Shown in pieces: positions 7,637 through 15,094 of a stretch of DNA of 33,427 bases. The position numbers and the translations under genes are program-made. Source of the DNA: a virus; the IMG/VR virus record IMGVR_UViG_3300037508_000224, positions 1 through 33,427 of that record. The stretch is one strand, 5' to 3'. Below the pieces are notes generated by a model that worked only from the letters and a program-made list of their open reading frames with translations, did not search any database and had not been told where the DNA came from. How positions within the stretch are numbered: the stretch's first letter is position 1; each line of letters begins with the position of its first letter.

Positions 7637-8577
7637 TGAAAAAATTTCTGTGGGTGGAGGAATATCGTCCTCATACTATTGAAGACTGTATCCTCCCTGA
7701 TTCGTTAAAGAAAGTATTTACTGGATTTGTAGAGCAGGGAGAGATTGCTAATCTCCTTCTGTCTGGTCCCCCTGGCGTTGGCAAAACTACAGTTGCCAAA
7801 GCATTGTGTGAAGAACTTGACCTTAGTTACATTGTCATTAATGGTTCTGATGAAGGTCGTTTCCTTGACACGATTCGAAACAAAGTTAAACAGTTCGCAT
7901 CAACTATCAGTCTCACTGGTGGTGGTAAACATAAAGTTGTTATCATTGATGAGGCAGATAACACAACACATGATGTTCAGCTTTCTCTTCGCGCATTTGT
8001 TGAAGAGTTTCATAGCAACTGCCGTTTCATTTTCACCTGTAACTTCATCAACAAGATTGTCGAACCCCTCCATTCCCGTTGTACCGTCGTTGACTTCCGC
8101 ACCAAAGCGGGCGAGCAGCAGAAACTCCAAGCGGCGTTTTTCGCCCGCTTACAGGGCATCCTAGACGCCTCTGGCGTGGCGTATGAGGACAAGGTGCTGG
8201 TCAAACTGATTCAGCGTTACTACCCCGATTGGAGGCGTCTTCTGAACGAAGCACAGCGCCACTCAGCAAGCGGTTCCCTTGACTCTGCTGTGCTCTGTGA
8301 TATTGCTGACGTTAATATTGACCAGCTCATGCGAGCGATGAAAGGTAAGGAATATAATGTTGTTCGTCAGTGGGTTGTAGATAATATGGATAGTGATCCC
8401 AACACTATCATTCGCAAAATCTACAATGCTCTTAGTGAAGTGCTGGAAGGTTCTTCTATTCCTCCTGCTGTGTTGGTGCTTGCTAAGTATCAGTATCAGA
8501 TTGCCTTTGTGGCAGACCAAGAGATTAACCTTCTCGCTTGTCTAACTGAAATCATGGTGGAGTGTAAGTTTAAATGA
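7636..8577 (+). CDS. 44: Clamp loader small subunit gp44 (AAA+ ATPase)
   Basis: The product has 313 residues from the ATG at 7636, which overlaps the gp45 stop; an in-frame TTG directly before it is less likely. It has the clamp-loader EYRP signature at residues 9-12, Walker A GPPGVGKT at 44-51, Walker B with DEAD at 105-108 and the arginine-finger SRC at 147-149. With gp62 it loads gp45 onto primed DNA. A stretch around 8080-8280 is clearly richer in G+C than its surroundings. Unlike T4, a methylase gene sits between gp44 and gp62. Confidence 0.95.
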   Translation: MKKFLWVEEYRPHTIEDCILPDSLKKVFTGFVEQGEIANLLLSGPPGVGKTTVAKALCEELDLSYIVINGSDEGRFLDTIRNKVKQFASTISLTGGGKHKVVIIDEADNTTHDVQLSLRAFVEEFHSNCRFIFTCNFINKIVEPLHSRCTVVDFRTKAGEQQKLQAAFFARLQGILDASGVAYEDKVLVKLIQRYYPDWRRLLNEAQRHSASGSLDSAVLCDIADVNIDQLMRAMKGKEYNVVRQWVVDNMDSDPNTIIRKIYNALSEVLEGSSIPPAVLVLAKYQYQIAFVADQEINLLACLTEIMVECKFK

Positions 8578-9464
8578 AATCACTAAAGACCCCTCTTCGT
8601 TATCCTGGTGGCAAATCTCGTGCCATGAAATACCTCCTCCCTAGGATGCCTAAGGATGCTACTGAATATCGTGAACCTTTTCTTGGTGGTGGCAGTGTAG
8701 CAATCGCGTTCACAAAAGAATACCCTGACATTCCTGTGTGGGTGAATGATCTTTATGAACCCTTGGTAAACTTCTGGCAGATGCTACAGACAAGACCTGA
8801 TGGATTGTTTGTTCTCCTGGAGGCATACAAGAAAGAACACTCAACACCAGATACTGCCAGGGAACTTTTTAACTACTGTAAAGAAGATCTGAACGATAGT
8901 GAGAAACCAGAACTTTGTAGAGCTGCTGCTTTCTATGTGGTTAACAAGTGTAGTTTCTCTGGTCTGACTGAATCATCTTCATTCTCTCCACAAGCAAGTG
9001 ACCATAACTTTACTATGCGAGGTATTGAAAACCTTCCCAAATATTCTGAACTAGTTCAGAACTGGAAGATTACTTGTGGTCCTTACTGGGATATGATGAT
9101 GACTTCTGCTCCTGTAGGTACATTCTGGTTCTTTGACCCTCCTTACGATATCAAAGATAATCTTTATGGAAAGAAAGGAGAGCTACACAAAGGATTCAAT
9201 CACGAAGAGTTTCATGCTTGGATTACTCAGGGGAATGTAAAAGATAAGTGGATGATTACTTACAATACCAACCCAACTCTCGTAGAGTGGTATGATGGTT
9301 ACTATCAAACCAAATGGGATTTGACCTATACTATGCGTTCAGTGGGTGACTACATGAACGAGCAAAAAGACCGCGCTGAACTATTGATTACTAACTATGA
9401 CGAAACCATCTCTAACGGAATATTTGAACTCAATAAATCAAAACAAGAAGTCGGTAGTTATTGA
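8574..9464 (+). CDS. dam: DNA adenine-N6 methyltransferase (Dam/D12 class)
   Basis: The product has 296 residues (T4 Dam has 259). It carries the D12-class order: PLRYPGGK at 7-14, the SAM-binding FLGGGS at 36-41 and the catalytic DPPY at 188-191, with a later RAELLITNYDE segment. It would transfer a methyl group from S-adenosylmethionine to adenine N6; Dam-class enzymes usually act at GATC, but specificity cannot be read here. It overlaps gp44 by four bases and gp62 by 68 bases, so it lies inside the clamp-loader operon. Its likely role is protection from restriction or marking phage DNA. Confidence 0.92.
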   Translation: MKSLKTPLRYPGGKSRAMKYLLPRMPKDATEYREPFLGGGSVAIAFTKEYPDIPVWVNDLYEPLVNFWQMLQTRPDGLFVLLEAYKKEHSTPDTARELFNYCKEDLNDSEKPELCRAAAFYVVNKCSFSGLTESSSFSPQASDHNFTMRGIENLPKYSELVQNWKITCGPYWDMMMTSAPVGTFWFFDPPYDIKDNLYGKKGELHKGFNHEEFHAWITQGNVKDKWMITYNTNPTLVEWYDGYYQTKWDLTYTMRSVGDYMNEQKDRAELLITNYDETISNGIFELNKSKQEVGSY

Positions 9465-9783
9465 CGAGGAATCTGAAAAAGCATATCCACCTTTTATCGT
9501 CAACAAGTGTCTTGCTGCTTTTCACGATACAGTTCTTTTTGCTAATGAGATGAATATGTATCCTCACTTGGACAAGAAGTTACAGTATGACTTTTTTATA
9601 AATAGTATCAACCCGCGCAAGCGGTTTTCGCCGTGGGCGAAAAAATCTCAAGTAGAATACCTTGATGCGATTAAGGAGTATTATGGTTATAACGACGATA
9701 AAGCTCTACAGGCATTGAGAATTTTATCAAAAGATCAACTTGAACACATTAAAAAACTTGTAGACAAAGGTGGAAAGAAATGA
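9397..9783 (+). CDS. 62: Clamp loader subunit gp62
   Basis: The product has 128 residues, shorter than T4 gp62 (187), which is usual for cyanophage versions. The core segment with FINSINPRKRF and PWAKK matches the family as I know it. It would form the gp44/62 loader complex as the single accessory subunit. The start at 9397 lies inside the methylase gene in another frame, and the stop overlaps regA by four bases. The ribosome site before 9397 is weak, so translation probably depends on coupling to the upstream gene. Confidence 0.88.
   Translation: MTKPSLTEYLNSINQNKKSVVIDEESEKAYPPFIVNKCLAAFHDTVLFANEMNMYPHLDKKLQYDFFINSINPRKRFSPWAKKSQVEYLDAIKEYYGYNDDKALQALRILSKDQLEHIKKLVDKGGKK
9597..9604 (+). 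promoter_or_regulatory. Late-promoter-like motif inside gp62
   Basis: TATAAATA, identical to the T4 late core, lies within the gp62 coding region upstream of regA. It may be fortuitous, because the codons themselves are AT-rich. Confidence 0.25.
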
Positions 9784-10208
9784 CTCCTGATATTGAAGTA
9801 GAATGGAAGCAAGCTGATATGGTTGAGGTGACTCTCAATGAACCTGATGATTTCCTCAAAGTTCGTGAGACCTTAACCCGTATCGGTGTAGCATCTCGTA
9901 AAGAAAAGAAAATCTACCAATCTTGCCATATTCTTCATAAGCAAGGTAGATATTATATTGTTCACTTCAAGGAGCTGTTTGCCCTTGATGGAAAGAATAC
10001 AAATCTTTCAGTGAATGATGTTCAACGTAGAAACAGAATCATTCAACTGTTATCCGATTGGGGATTGATTTCTGTTGTTAAAGCAGAAGCAATCGCTGAT
10101 GTTGCTCCGTTGAATCAAATCAAAGTTCTTGCTTTCAAAGAGAAAGATGAATGGACGCTTGAAAGTAAATACAACATTGGTCGCAAAAAGACCGAAGTAA
10201 CCGAATAA
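9780..10208 (+). CDS. regA: Translational repressor RegA
   Basis: The product has 142 residues against 122 for T4 RegA. The conserved stretches are recognisable: the N-terminal VEVTLNEPDDFLKVRETLTRIG, interrupted here only by description, then IYQSCHILHKQGRYYIVHFKE and the NDVQRRNRI region, where basic residues contact RNA. RegA binds AU-rich ribosome-binding regions of early mRNAs, including those for clamp and loader proteins, and represses their translation. It closes the 45-44-62-regA operon and is followed by a terminator. Confidence 0.93.
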   Translation: MTPDIEVEWKQADMVEVTLNEPDDFLKVRETLTRIGVASRKEKKIYQSCHILHKQGRYYIVHFKELFALDGKNTNLSVNDVQRRNRIIQLLSDWGLISVVKAEAIADVAPLNQIKVLAFKEKDEWTLESKYNIGRKKTEVTE

Positions 10209-10215
10209 TTTTGTA

Positions 10216-10238
10216 GGGAGTTCCACACTCCCTTTTTT
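10216..10238 (+). terminator. Terminator after regA
   Basis: GGGAGT (10216-10221) pairs with ACTCCC (10227-10232) across a five-base loop, followed by six T. It closes the clamp operon. Confidence 0.9.
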
Positions 10239-10252
10239 ATTGCTTTCTGATA

Positions 10253-10258
10253 TATAAT
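10253..10258 (+). promoter_or_regulatory. Possible -10 element upstream of hsp20
   Basis: A perfect TATAAT follows the regA terminator. No good -35 is found at 16-18 bases. A short TTCG-loop hairpin (about 10262-10281) follows in the leader. Confidence 0.4.
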
Positions 10259-10313
10259 AATGAAGACGCCTTCGGGGTCTTAAACAAACTCTCGCTTATT
10301 AAGGAGAACTAAA

Positions 10314-10757
10314 ATGACAAACGCATATACTTGGGATGTCTATTCCCCATTTGGAGTTGGATTAGAAAGCATTTTCAACAGACTGGATGCCATGTCTGGG
10401 CACAATACTAACTATCCACCTTACAACATCATCAAAAATGATAGCTCTAACTATGAGATTGAAGTCGCTCTTGCTGGATTTAAACCAGAAGAGATTGAAG
10501 TCTCTACAGAACAAAGCATTCTCAGAGTTGCCTCTAAGTCTGAGAAACGAGATACTGAAAGAACATACCTCCACAAAGGTCTCTCCAAACGTTCCTTCAA
10601 TCACTCCTGGCAACTATCAGAAGATGTCAGAGTATCCTCTGTAGATTTTGCTGATGGATTACTAACAATCTCATTGGAAAAAATTATCCCAGAGCATCAA
10701 AAGCGCACGATGTATAAAATTGGATCTGGTAGTAAGCAACTACTTACGGAAGGATAA
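10314..10757 (+). CDS. hsp20: Small heat-shock protein Hsp20
   Basis: The product has 147 residues with an alpha-crystallin domain in the middle: NYEIEVALAGFKPEEIEV, an LRVASK strand, then the FNHSWQLSEDVRV and DGLLTISLEK strands. Hsp20 holds unfolding proteins in ATP-independent oligomers. The gene is a common cyanophage core gene and is thought to protect phage or photosynthetic proteins during infection. A strong ribosome site, AAGGAG, lies 9 bases before the ATG. The gene stands as its own unit between two terminators. Confidence 0.92.
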   Translation: MTNAYTWDVYSPFGVGLESIFNRLDAMSGHNTNYPPYNIIKNDSSNYEIEVALAGFKPEEIEVSTEQSILRVASKSEKRDTERTYLHKGLSKRSFNHSWQLSEDVRVSSVDFADGLLTISLEKIIPEHQKRTMYKIGSGSKQLLTEG

Positions 10758-10760
10758 ATA
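10754..10760 (+). promoter_or_regulatory. Late promoter (ATAAATA) after hsp20
   Basis: ATAAATA overlaps the end of hsp20. By T4 spacing the start would be near 10766, the first G of a run of hairpins. Confidence 0.55.
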
Positions 10761-10765
10761 GACGC

Positions 10766-10836
10766 GGGGCAACCCAAATATCGTCGGCACGATGGGCGAG
10801 ACTGGCAACTATCAGTCTTGCCCTATTTTCTTTTTT
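10766..10836 (+). ncRNA. Candidate late small RNA with three consecutive hairpins
   Basis: Three hairpins stand side by side. First is GGG-GCAA-CCC (10766-10775), a GNRA tetraloop. Second is ATCGT-CGGC-ACGAT (10780-10793), a perfect 5-bp stem. Third is GGGCGAGACTG paired with CAGTCTTGCCC (10794-10804 and 10813-10823, one G-T pair), followed by T-rich sequence. A late promoter core at 10754-10760 would begin transcription at the first G of the first hairpin, giving about 70 nt ending at an intrinsic terminator. No coding potential is seen. It could instead be only a terminator region; the precise alignment of start and structure argues for an RNA product. Confidence 0.4.
10794..10836 (+). terminator. 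Strong terminator downstream of hsp20
   Basis: An 11-bp stem, GGGCGAGACTG with CAGTCTTGCCC, around an 8-base loop, followed by TATTTTCTTTTTT. The 3' arm ends in TTGCCC, the -35 of the next promoter. Confidence 0.9.
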
Positions 10837-10846
10837 GTGCTATAAT
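10818..10846 (+). promoter_or_regulatory. Early-type promoter for the Sm-like gene pair
   Basis: TTGCCC at 10818-10823 and TATAAT at 10841-10846 are 17 bases apart. An AGGAGA ribosome site and the ATG at 10870 follow. Confidence 0.65.
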
Positions 10847-10869
10847 CAAATTATCATTAGGAGAATTAT

Positions 10870-11304
10870 ATGATTCCGAGAGTTATGATTTTAAATTCTG
10901 GAGAAAGAATAATCTCTGGAGTTTCTGAAGTAACTGATGAAAATGGTCAGGGTATTTGTTTACTTCTTAAGTGTCCGTATATTCTAGATATGGCACCAAC
11001 AGGAGACTATAATACAGATGGCAATCCATCTCAATTTTCTATTAACTTTACCAAGTGGTTTGCGTATTCTAAATCAGAAGAATTTCGTATTCCATATACT
11101 TCGGTAGTTGCTTTGGGTGAACCAGAAGATGGAATTCTTGATGTATACATGAAAAAATTTGGAGATAAATTAAATGACAACAACACCGTACCAACCAGTG
11201 ATTCAAGTGATAGTTCTGAAGGATCGGGATTATCTAATAGCGGAGATAGAAGAAAGGGAAGAAAGTCCAGAGTGTCTTCTGACGAATCCGTATCGGATTC
11301 TTGA
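10870..11304 (+). CDS. Sm-like-fold small protein with serine-rich C-terminal tail
   Basis: The product has 144 residues. Residues 1-100 (starting PRVMILNSGERIISGV, then CLLLKCPYILDM, then FRIPYTSVVALGEP) have the strand pattern and leading LNSGERI motif of the small Sm/Hfq-like beta-barrel proteins seen in marine phages; this is a by-eye resemblance. The last 45 residues are low-complexity, rich in Ser, Asp, Gly and Lys, and read through the start of the next gene in a different frame. AGGAGA precedes the ATG. A sequence paralogue follows directly. An RNA-binding role is possible but not shown. Confidence 0.75.
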   Translation: MIPRVMILNSGERIISGVSEVTDENGQGICLLLKCPYILDMAPTGDYNTDGNPSQFSINFTKWFAYSKSEEFRIPYTSVVALGEPEDGILDVYMKKFGDKLNDNNTVPTSDSSDSSEGSGLSNSGDRRKGRKSRVSSDESVSDS

Positions 11305-11563
11305 TTTAACTTATTGGGATCATTCCAACGTAGATTATAAAAGCGTTCGTAATCCTGATGCTCTCTTTATTAGTGAAAGCACGGATAAAGAAATTGATAG
11401 GGAGGGTAATGAAATAACAGTTACTCAGTCTGATTATATTCTTTTGGAGAAATTTCCCAAGTATACAAATCAAACACAAATCTACATGCGAGCAGATGAC
11501 ATCCTCACCATTTGCGATCCATCGTATTCTGTGTTAGAATACTACCAGAAGACCCTGGGTTGA
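11174..11563 (+). CDS. Second Sm-like paralogue overlapping the first gene by 131 bases
   Basis: The product has 129 residues. It is alignable with the preceding protein: VIVLKDRDYLIAEI with VMILNSGERIISGV, CLLTNPYRILDL with CLLLKCPYILDM, and a shared C-terminal pattern ending YYQKTLG and VYMKKFG. The start ATG at 11174 has GGAG nine bases upstream. The first 131 bases overlap the serine-rich tail of the preceding ORF in another frame. It ends 6 bases before the gp43 start. The function is unknown. Confidence 0.78.
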   Translation: MTTTPYQPVIQVIVLKDRDYLIAEIEEREESPECLLTNPYRILDLTYWDHSNVDYKSVRNPDALFISESTDKEIDREGNEITVTQSDYILLEKFPKYTNQTQIYMRADDILTICDPSYSVLEYYQKTLG

Positions 11564-11569
11564 CGACGC

Positions 11570-14062
11570 ATGAAGTTTTATACGAACATTGAACAGGCGG
11601 GGAATCGTATCCTCGTTCGTGGTTATGAAAATGGTGAGCGTGTTCAGTATCGTGTAAACTACAATCCCAAACTGTATGTGCTTAGCAATAAGCAAACAGA
11701 TCATAAGAGTCTGGATGGGCGCTTCCTCAAGGAAGTCTCTCCAGGCTCTATTAATGATTGTAGGCAATTTATCAATCAGTATGAAGGTGTTGAGGGATTT
11801 GAAATTCACGGAAATACTAGATACTTGTATCAGTACATAAACGAAGCATATCCCGATGATGAGATTCGTTTCGACTCTTCCCTCATTCGCACATTTACTT
11901 TGGATATTGAAACTGGAGCAGAAAACGGTTTCCCTGATATTGAATCGGCAGACCAAGAGATTCTACTCATTTCTATCCGTGATTCTTTTACAAATCGTAT
12001 CACTGTCTGGGGAAGCAAGAGTTTCCAGAATGAAGACAGACAGGTTGATTACATCCATTGTAACGATGAGACGAAACTCCTTTCGTGCTTCCTCAGATGG
12101 TGGCAGGAGAATACCCCCGACGTAATCACTGGTTGGAACGTTCAGCTATTCGATATGCCATACATCTGCCGACGTATGGATAGAGTGCTGGGTGAAGATC
12201 ACACCAAACTTCTATCGCCTTGGAAACTAATCTCATCGCGTGAGATTTTCATCAAGGGTCGCAAACAGATTGCGTATGATATTCCTGGCATCGCCACGTT
12301 GGATTACCTTGAACTTTATAAGAAGTTTACGTACACCAACCAAGAATCATATCGCCTAGACCATATCGCATCTGTGGAACTGGATGCCAAGAAACTTGAC
12401 CACTCTGAGTTTGATACTTTCAAAGAGTTTTACACTAAGGACTGGAATAAGTTCGTGCTGTATAACATCCACGACGTTCGCCTTGTTGATCATCTGGAAG
12501 ACAAGATGAAGTTGCTTGAATTGGCATTTACTATGGCATACGACGCCAAAGTAAACTACGAAGATGTTTATTCTCAGGTGCGTATGTGGGATAACATCAT
12601 CTTCATCTATCTGGCGAAGATGGGCGTTGTGATTCCTCCCAAGAAAGATAGTGTCAAGGATGCTAAGTATGCTGGTGCTTATGTGAAGGAACCTGTGCCT
12701 GGTATGTATGATTGGATTGTGAACTTCGACTTAAATTCACTGTATCCTCACTTGATCATGCAGTATAACCTGTCCCCAGAGACCCTCCTGCCGCGCCGCA
12801 GCAGCGTCAACGTGGATATGCTGCTGGATAAGGCATTTGATACCAGCGACCTCGTAGGGGAGACCCTGTGCGCCAATGGGACGCACTACACCACCAAGTT
12901 TCAGGGGTTCCTGCCCAAGCTGATGGAGAAGATCTACGAAGACCGAACCATCTACAAAAAGAAGATGCTTGCTGCCAAACAGCAATACGAAAAGACTCCA
13001 ACGATTGAGTTGAAGAAAGAGATTGCCCGCTGTAATAACATTCAGATGGCACGTAAGATCCAACTCAACTCTGCTTATGGTGCTATCGGTAACGAGCACT
13101 TCCGTTATTATAAACTTGAAATCGCTGAGGCAATCACTCTTTCTGGTCAGTTATCTATTCGCTGGATTGAGAGAAAGATGAATGCTTATCTTAACAAAGT
13201 TCTAAAGACACAGGATGTTGATTATGTTATTGCTTCTGATACTGACTCTATGTATCTTAACCTTGGTCCTCTGGTTGAACGTGTATACGGAGTACGAGAG
13301 AAAACTCCTGAAAGCATTGTTACGTTCCTTGATAAGGTCGCTTCACTGGAACTTGAGCAATATATTGAAAGTTCTTACCAAGAACTGGCCGACTATCTCA
13401 AAGCATACGACCAGAAAATGAAGATGAAACGCGAGAACATTGCTGAGCGTGGTTTCTGGACCGCCAAGAAACGCTATGTTCTCAACGTATGGGATAGTGA
13501 AGGTGTGCGTTATGCCAAACCGAAGATGAAAATCTGTGGTATGGAAACAGCACGTTCTTCTACGCCAGCTTACTACCGCGACAAACTGGAACAGGCGTAT
13601 CGTATCATTGTAACCAAAACTAACGATGATGTTCTTGATTTCATTAACGAGATCAAGGAAGACACCAAGAAACAGAACTATCTTAACATTGCTTTCCCTC
13701 GCGGTTGTAATGGTCTGAAGAAGTATCGCAGTGCTGCTGACATTTATGCTAAAGGCACTCCTATTCAAGTAAGAGGAGCATTACTCTACAACTATTACGT
13801 TCGTAAAAACAATTTGGAACACAAGTATCCACTTATTCAAGAAGGTGAAAAGATCAAGTTCATCTATCTGAAGACACCAAATCCTATCCGCGAGAATGTC
13901 ATTTCTTTCTTTCAACAACTGCCGAAGGAACTGAACCTTGACAAATACATTGACTACACGCTACAATTTGAGAAGAGTTTCTTTGAACCGCTGAAGAACG
14001 TGCTAGAATGTATCGGATGGCAAGCGGAACGTAAAGGCAATTTAACTAGTTTTTTCTTTTGA
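11570..14062 (+). CDS. 43: DNA polymerase gp43 (family B)
   Basis: The replicative polymerase has 830 residues (T4 gp43 has 898). The 3'-5' exonuclease motif DIE is at D112/E114. Polymerase motif A DLNSLYP is at 387-393, motif B QLNSAYGAIGN follows, motif C DTDS is at 557-560, and a KKRY motif comes later. The C terminus LTSFFF is a short hydrophobic tail of the kind that binds the gp45 clamp. A patch near 12780-12950 is much richer in G+C than the rest of the gene. UvsX and gp41 follow, completing the replisome. Confidence 0.97.
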   Translation: MKFYTNIEQAGNRILVRGYENGERVQYRVNYNPKLYVLSNKQTDHKSLDGRFLKEVSPGSINDCRQFINQYEGVEGFEIHGNTRYLYQYINEAYPDDEIRFDSSLIRTFTLDIETGAENGFPDIESADQEILLISIRDSFTNRITVWGSKSFQNEDRQVDYIHCNDETKLLSCFLRWWQENTPDVITGWNVQLFDMPYICRRMDRVLGEDHTKLLSPWKLISSREIFIKGRKQIAYDIPGIATLDYLELYKKFTYTNQESYRLDHIASVELDAKKLDHSEFDTFKEFYTKDWNKFVLYNIHDVRLVDHLEDKMKLLELAFTMAYDAKVNYEDVYSQVRMWDNIIFIYLAKMGVVIPPKKDSVKDAKYAGAYVKEPVPGMYDWIVNFDLNSLYPHLIMQYNLSPETLLPRRSSVNVDMLLDKAFDTSDLVGETLCANGTHYTTKFQGFLPKLMEKIYEDRTIYKKKMLAAKQQYEKTPTIELKKEIARCNNIQMARKIQLNSAYGAIGNEHFRYYKLEIAEAITLSGQLSIRWIERKMNAYLNKVLKTQDVDYVIASDTDSMYLNLGPLVERVYGVREKTPESIVTFLDKVASLELEQYIESSYQELADYLKAYDQKMKMKRENIAERGFWTAKKRYVLNVWDSEGVRYAKPKMKICGMETARSSTPAYYRDKLEQAYRIIVTKTNDDVLDFINEIKEDTKKQNYLNIAFPRGCNGLKKYRSAADIYAKGTPIQVRGALLYNYYVRKNNLEHKYPLIQEGEKIKFIYLKTPNPIRENVISFFQQLPKELNLDKYIDYTLQFEKSFFEPLKNVLECIGWQAERKGNLTSFFF

Positions 14063-14068
14063 GGTATT

Positions 14069-15094
14069 ATGAGTTTCCTACAATCTGTTATTAAGGAGTT
14101 AGATAATGAATTCGCAAGTGTTGTTGAAGATGGAGTCGCTGCTGGTGACTGTGAATCGTTTGTTGATACTGGTAGTTTCATTCTCAATGCTCTTATTTCT
14201 GGGAGCATTTATGGTGGACTTCCCGCGAATAAAATCACAGCCCTCGCGGGCGAATCCTCAACTGGCAAAACTTTTTTTGCTCTCTCAATATGCAGGAACT
14301 TTCTCAACAACCCAGACGCTCAGGTAATCTATTTTGAAACAGAGTCAGCTATCTCAAAAGATATGATGACTTCGCGTGGTATTGATGTGAAACGTGTTGG
14401 TTTGGTTCCTGTTACTACCGTGCAAGAGTTTCGCACTCAGTCTATCAAGGTAGTGGATGAGTATATGAAACTTAAGAAGGAGGATAGACCTCCGCTGCTT
14501 TTTGTGCTAGACTCTTTGGGGATGCTCTCAACCTCTAAGGAAGTGCAGGATGCTACGGACGGCAAAGAAACCAGAGACATGACTCGTGCTCAGGTAATCA
14601 AATCTATCTTCCGTATTCTGTCACTCAAACTTGGGCAGGCAGGTATTCCTCTCATTGTTACCAACCATACATATGAAGTGGTCGGTGCTTATGTGCCAAC
14701 CAAAGAGATGGGTGGTGGTAGTGGTCTGAAATATTCTGCCTCGACTATTCTCTTCCTCTCTAAGAAGAAAGAAAAAGATGGCACTGAAGTGGTTGGTAAC
14801 ATTATCAAGGTGAAGGCACAGAAGTCGCGCTTCACTAAAGAAAACTCAGACATCGAAACGAGGCTCTTCTATGACGCACGGGGATTGGACAAATATTATG
14901 GATTACTGGAGTTGGGTGAGAAATACGGAGTATTCCAACGCAAGGGCAATCGGGTTGTTGTTGGGGAATCTTCCGTTTATCCTTCTGTTATCCTTGCCGA
15001 TCCTGAGAAGTATTTCACGCCAGAAGTAATGCAAGCCCTTGATGAATGTGCCCGCAAAGAGTTTCTGTATGGAGTAGTGGATGGAGAGAATTGA
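14069..15094 (+). CDS. uvsX: RecA-like recombinase UvsX
   Basis: The product has 341 residues with Walker A GESSTGKT at 61-68, a Walker B-type strand [11 protein letters not shown], and the [13 protein letters not shown] strand typical of UvsX. It forms filaments on single-stranded DNA and drives strand invasion for recombination-dependent replication, working with gp46/47. It begins 6 bases after gp43, and its end overlaps gp41 by 14 bases. The length is slightly less than T4 UvsX (391). Certainty is high. Confidence 0.95.
   Translation: MSFLQSVIKELDNEFASVVEDGVAAGDCESFVDTGSFILNALISGSIYGGLPANKITALAGESSTGKTFFALSICRNFLNNPDAQVIYFETESAISKDMMTSRGIDVKRVGLVPVTTVQEFRTQSIKVVDEYMKLKKEDRPPLLFVLDSLGMLSTSKEVQDATDGKETRDMTRAQVIKSIFRILSLKLGQAGIPLIVTNHTYEVVGAYVPTKEMGGGSGLKYSASTILFLSKKKEKDGTEVVGNIIKVKAQKSRFTKENSDIETRLFYDARGLDKYYGLLELGEKYGVFQRKGNRVVVGESSVYPSVILADPEKYFTPEVMQALDECARKEFLYGVVDGEN

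Noticed and set aside
11543-11560. Short CCAG/CTGG hairpin just upstream of the gp43 start, a possible autoregulatory operator as in T4
   Set aside because: The stem is only 4 bp and does not match the T4 operator loop; too weak to call.
12737-13099. Minus-strand frames in the G+C-rich part of gp43
   Set aside because: They come from the local G+C-rich codons of the polymerase; no motif or start signal.
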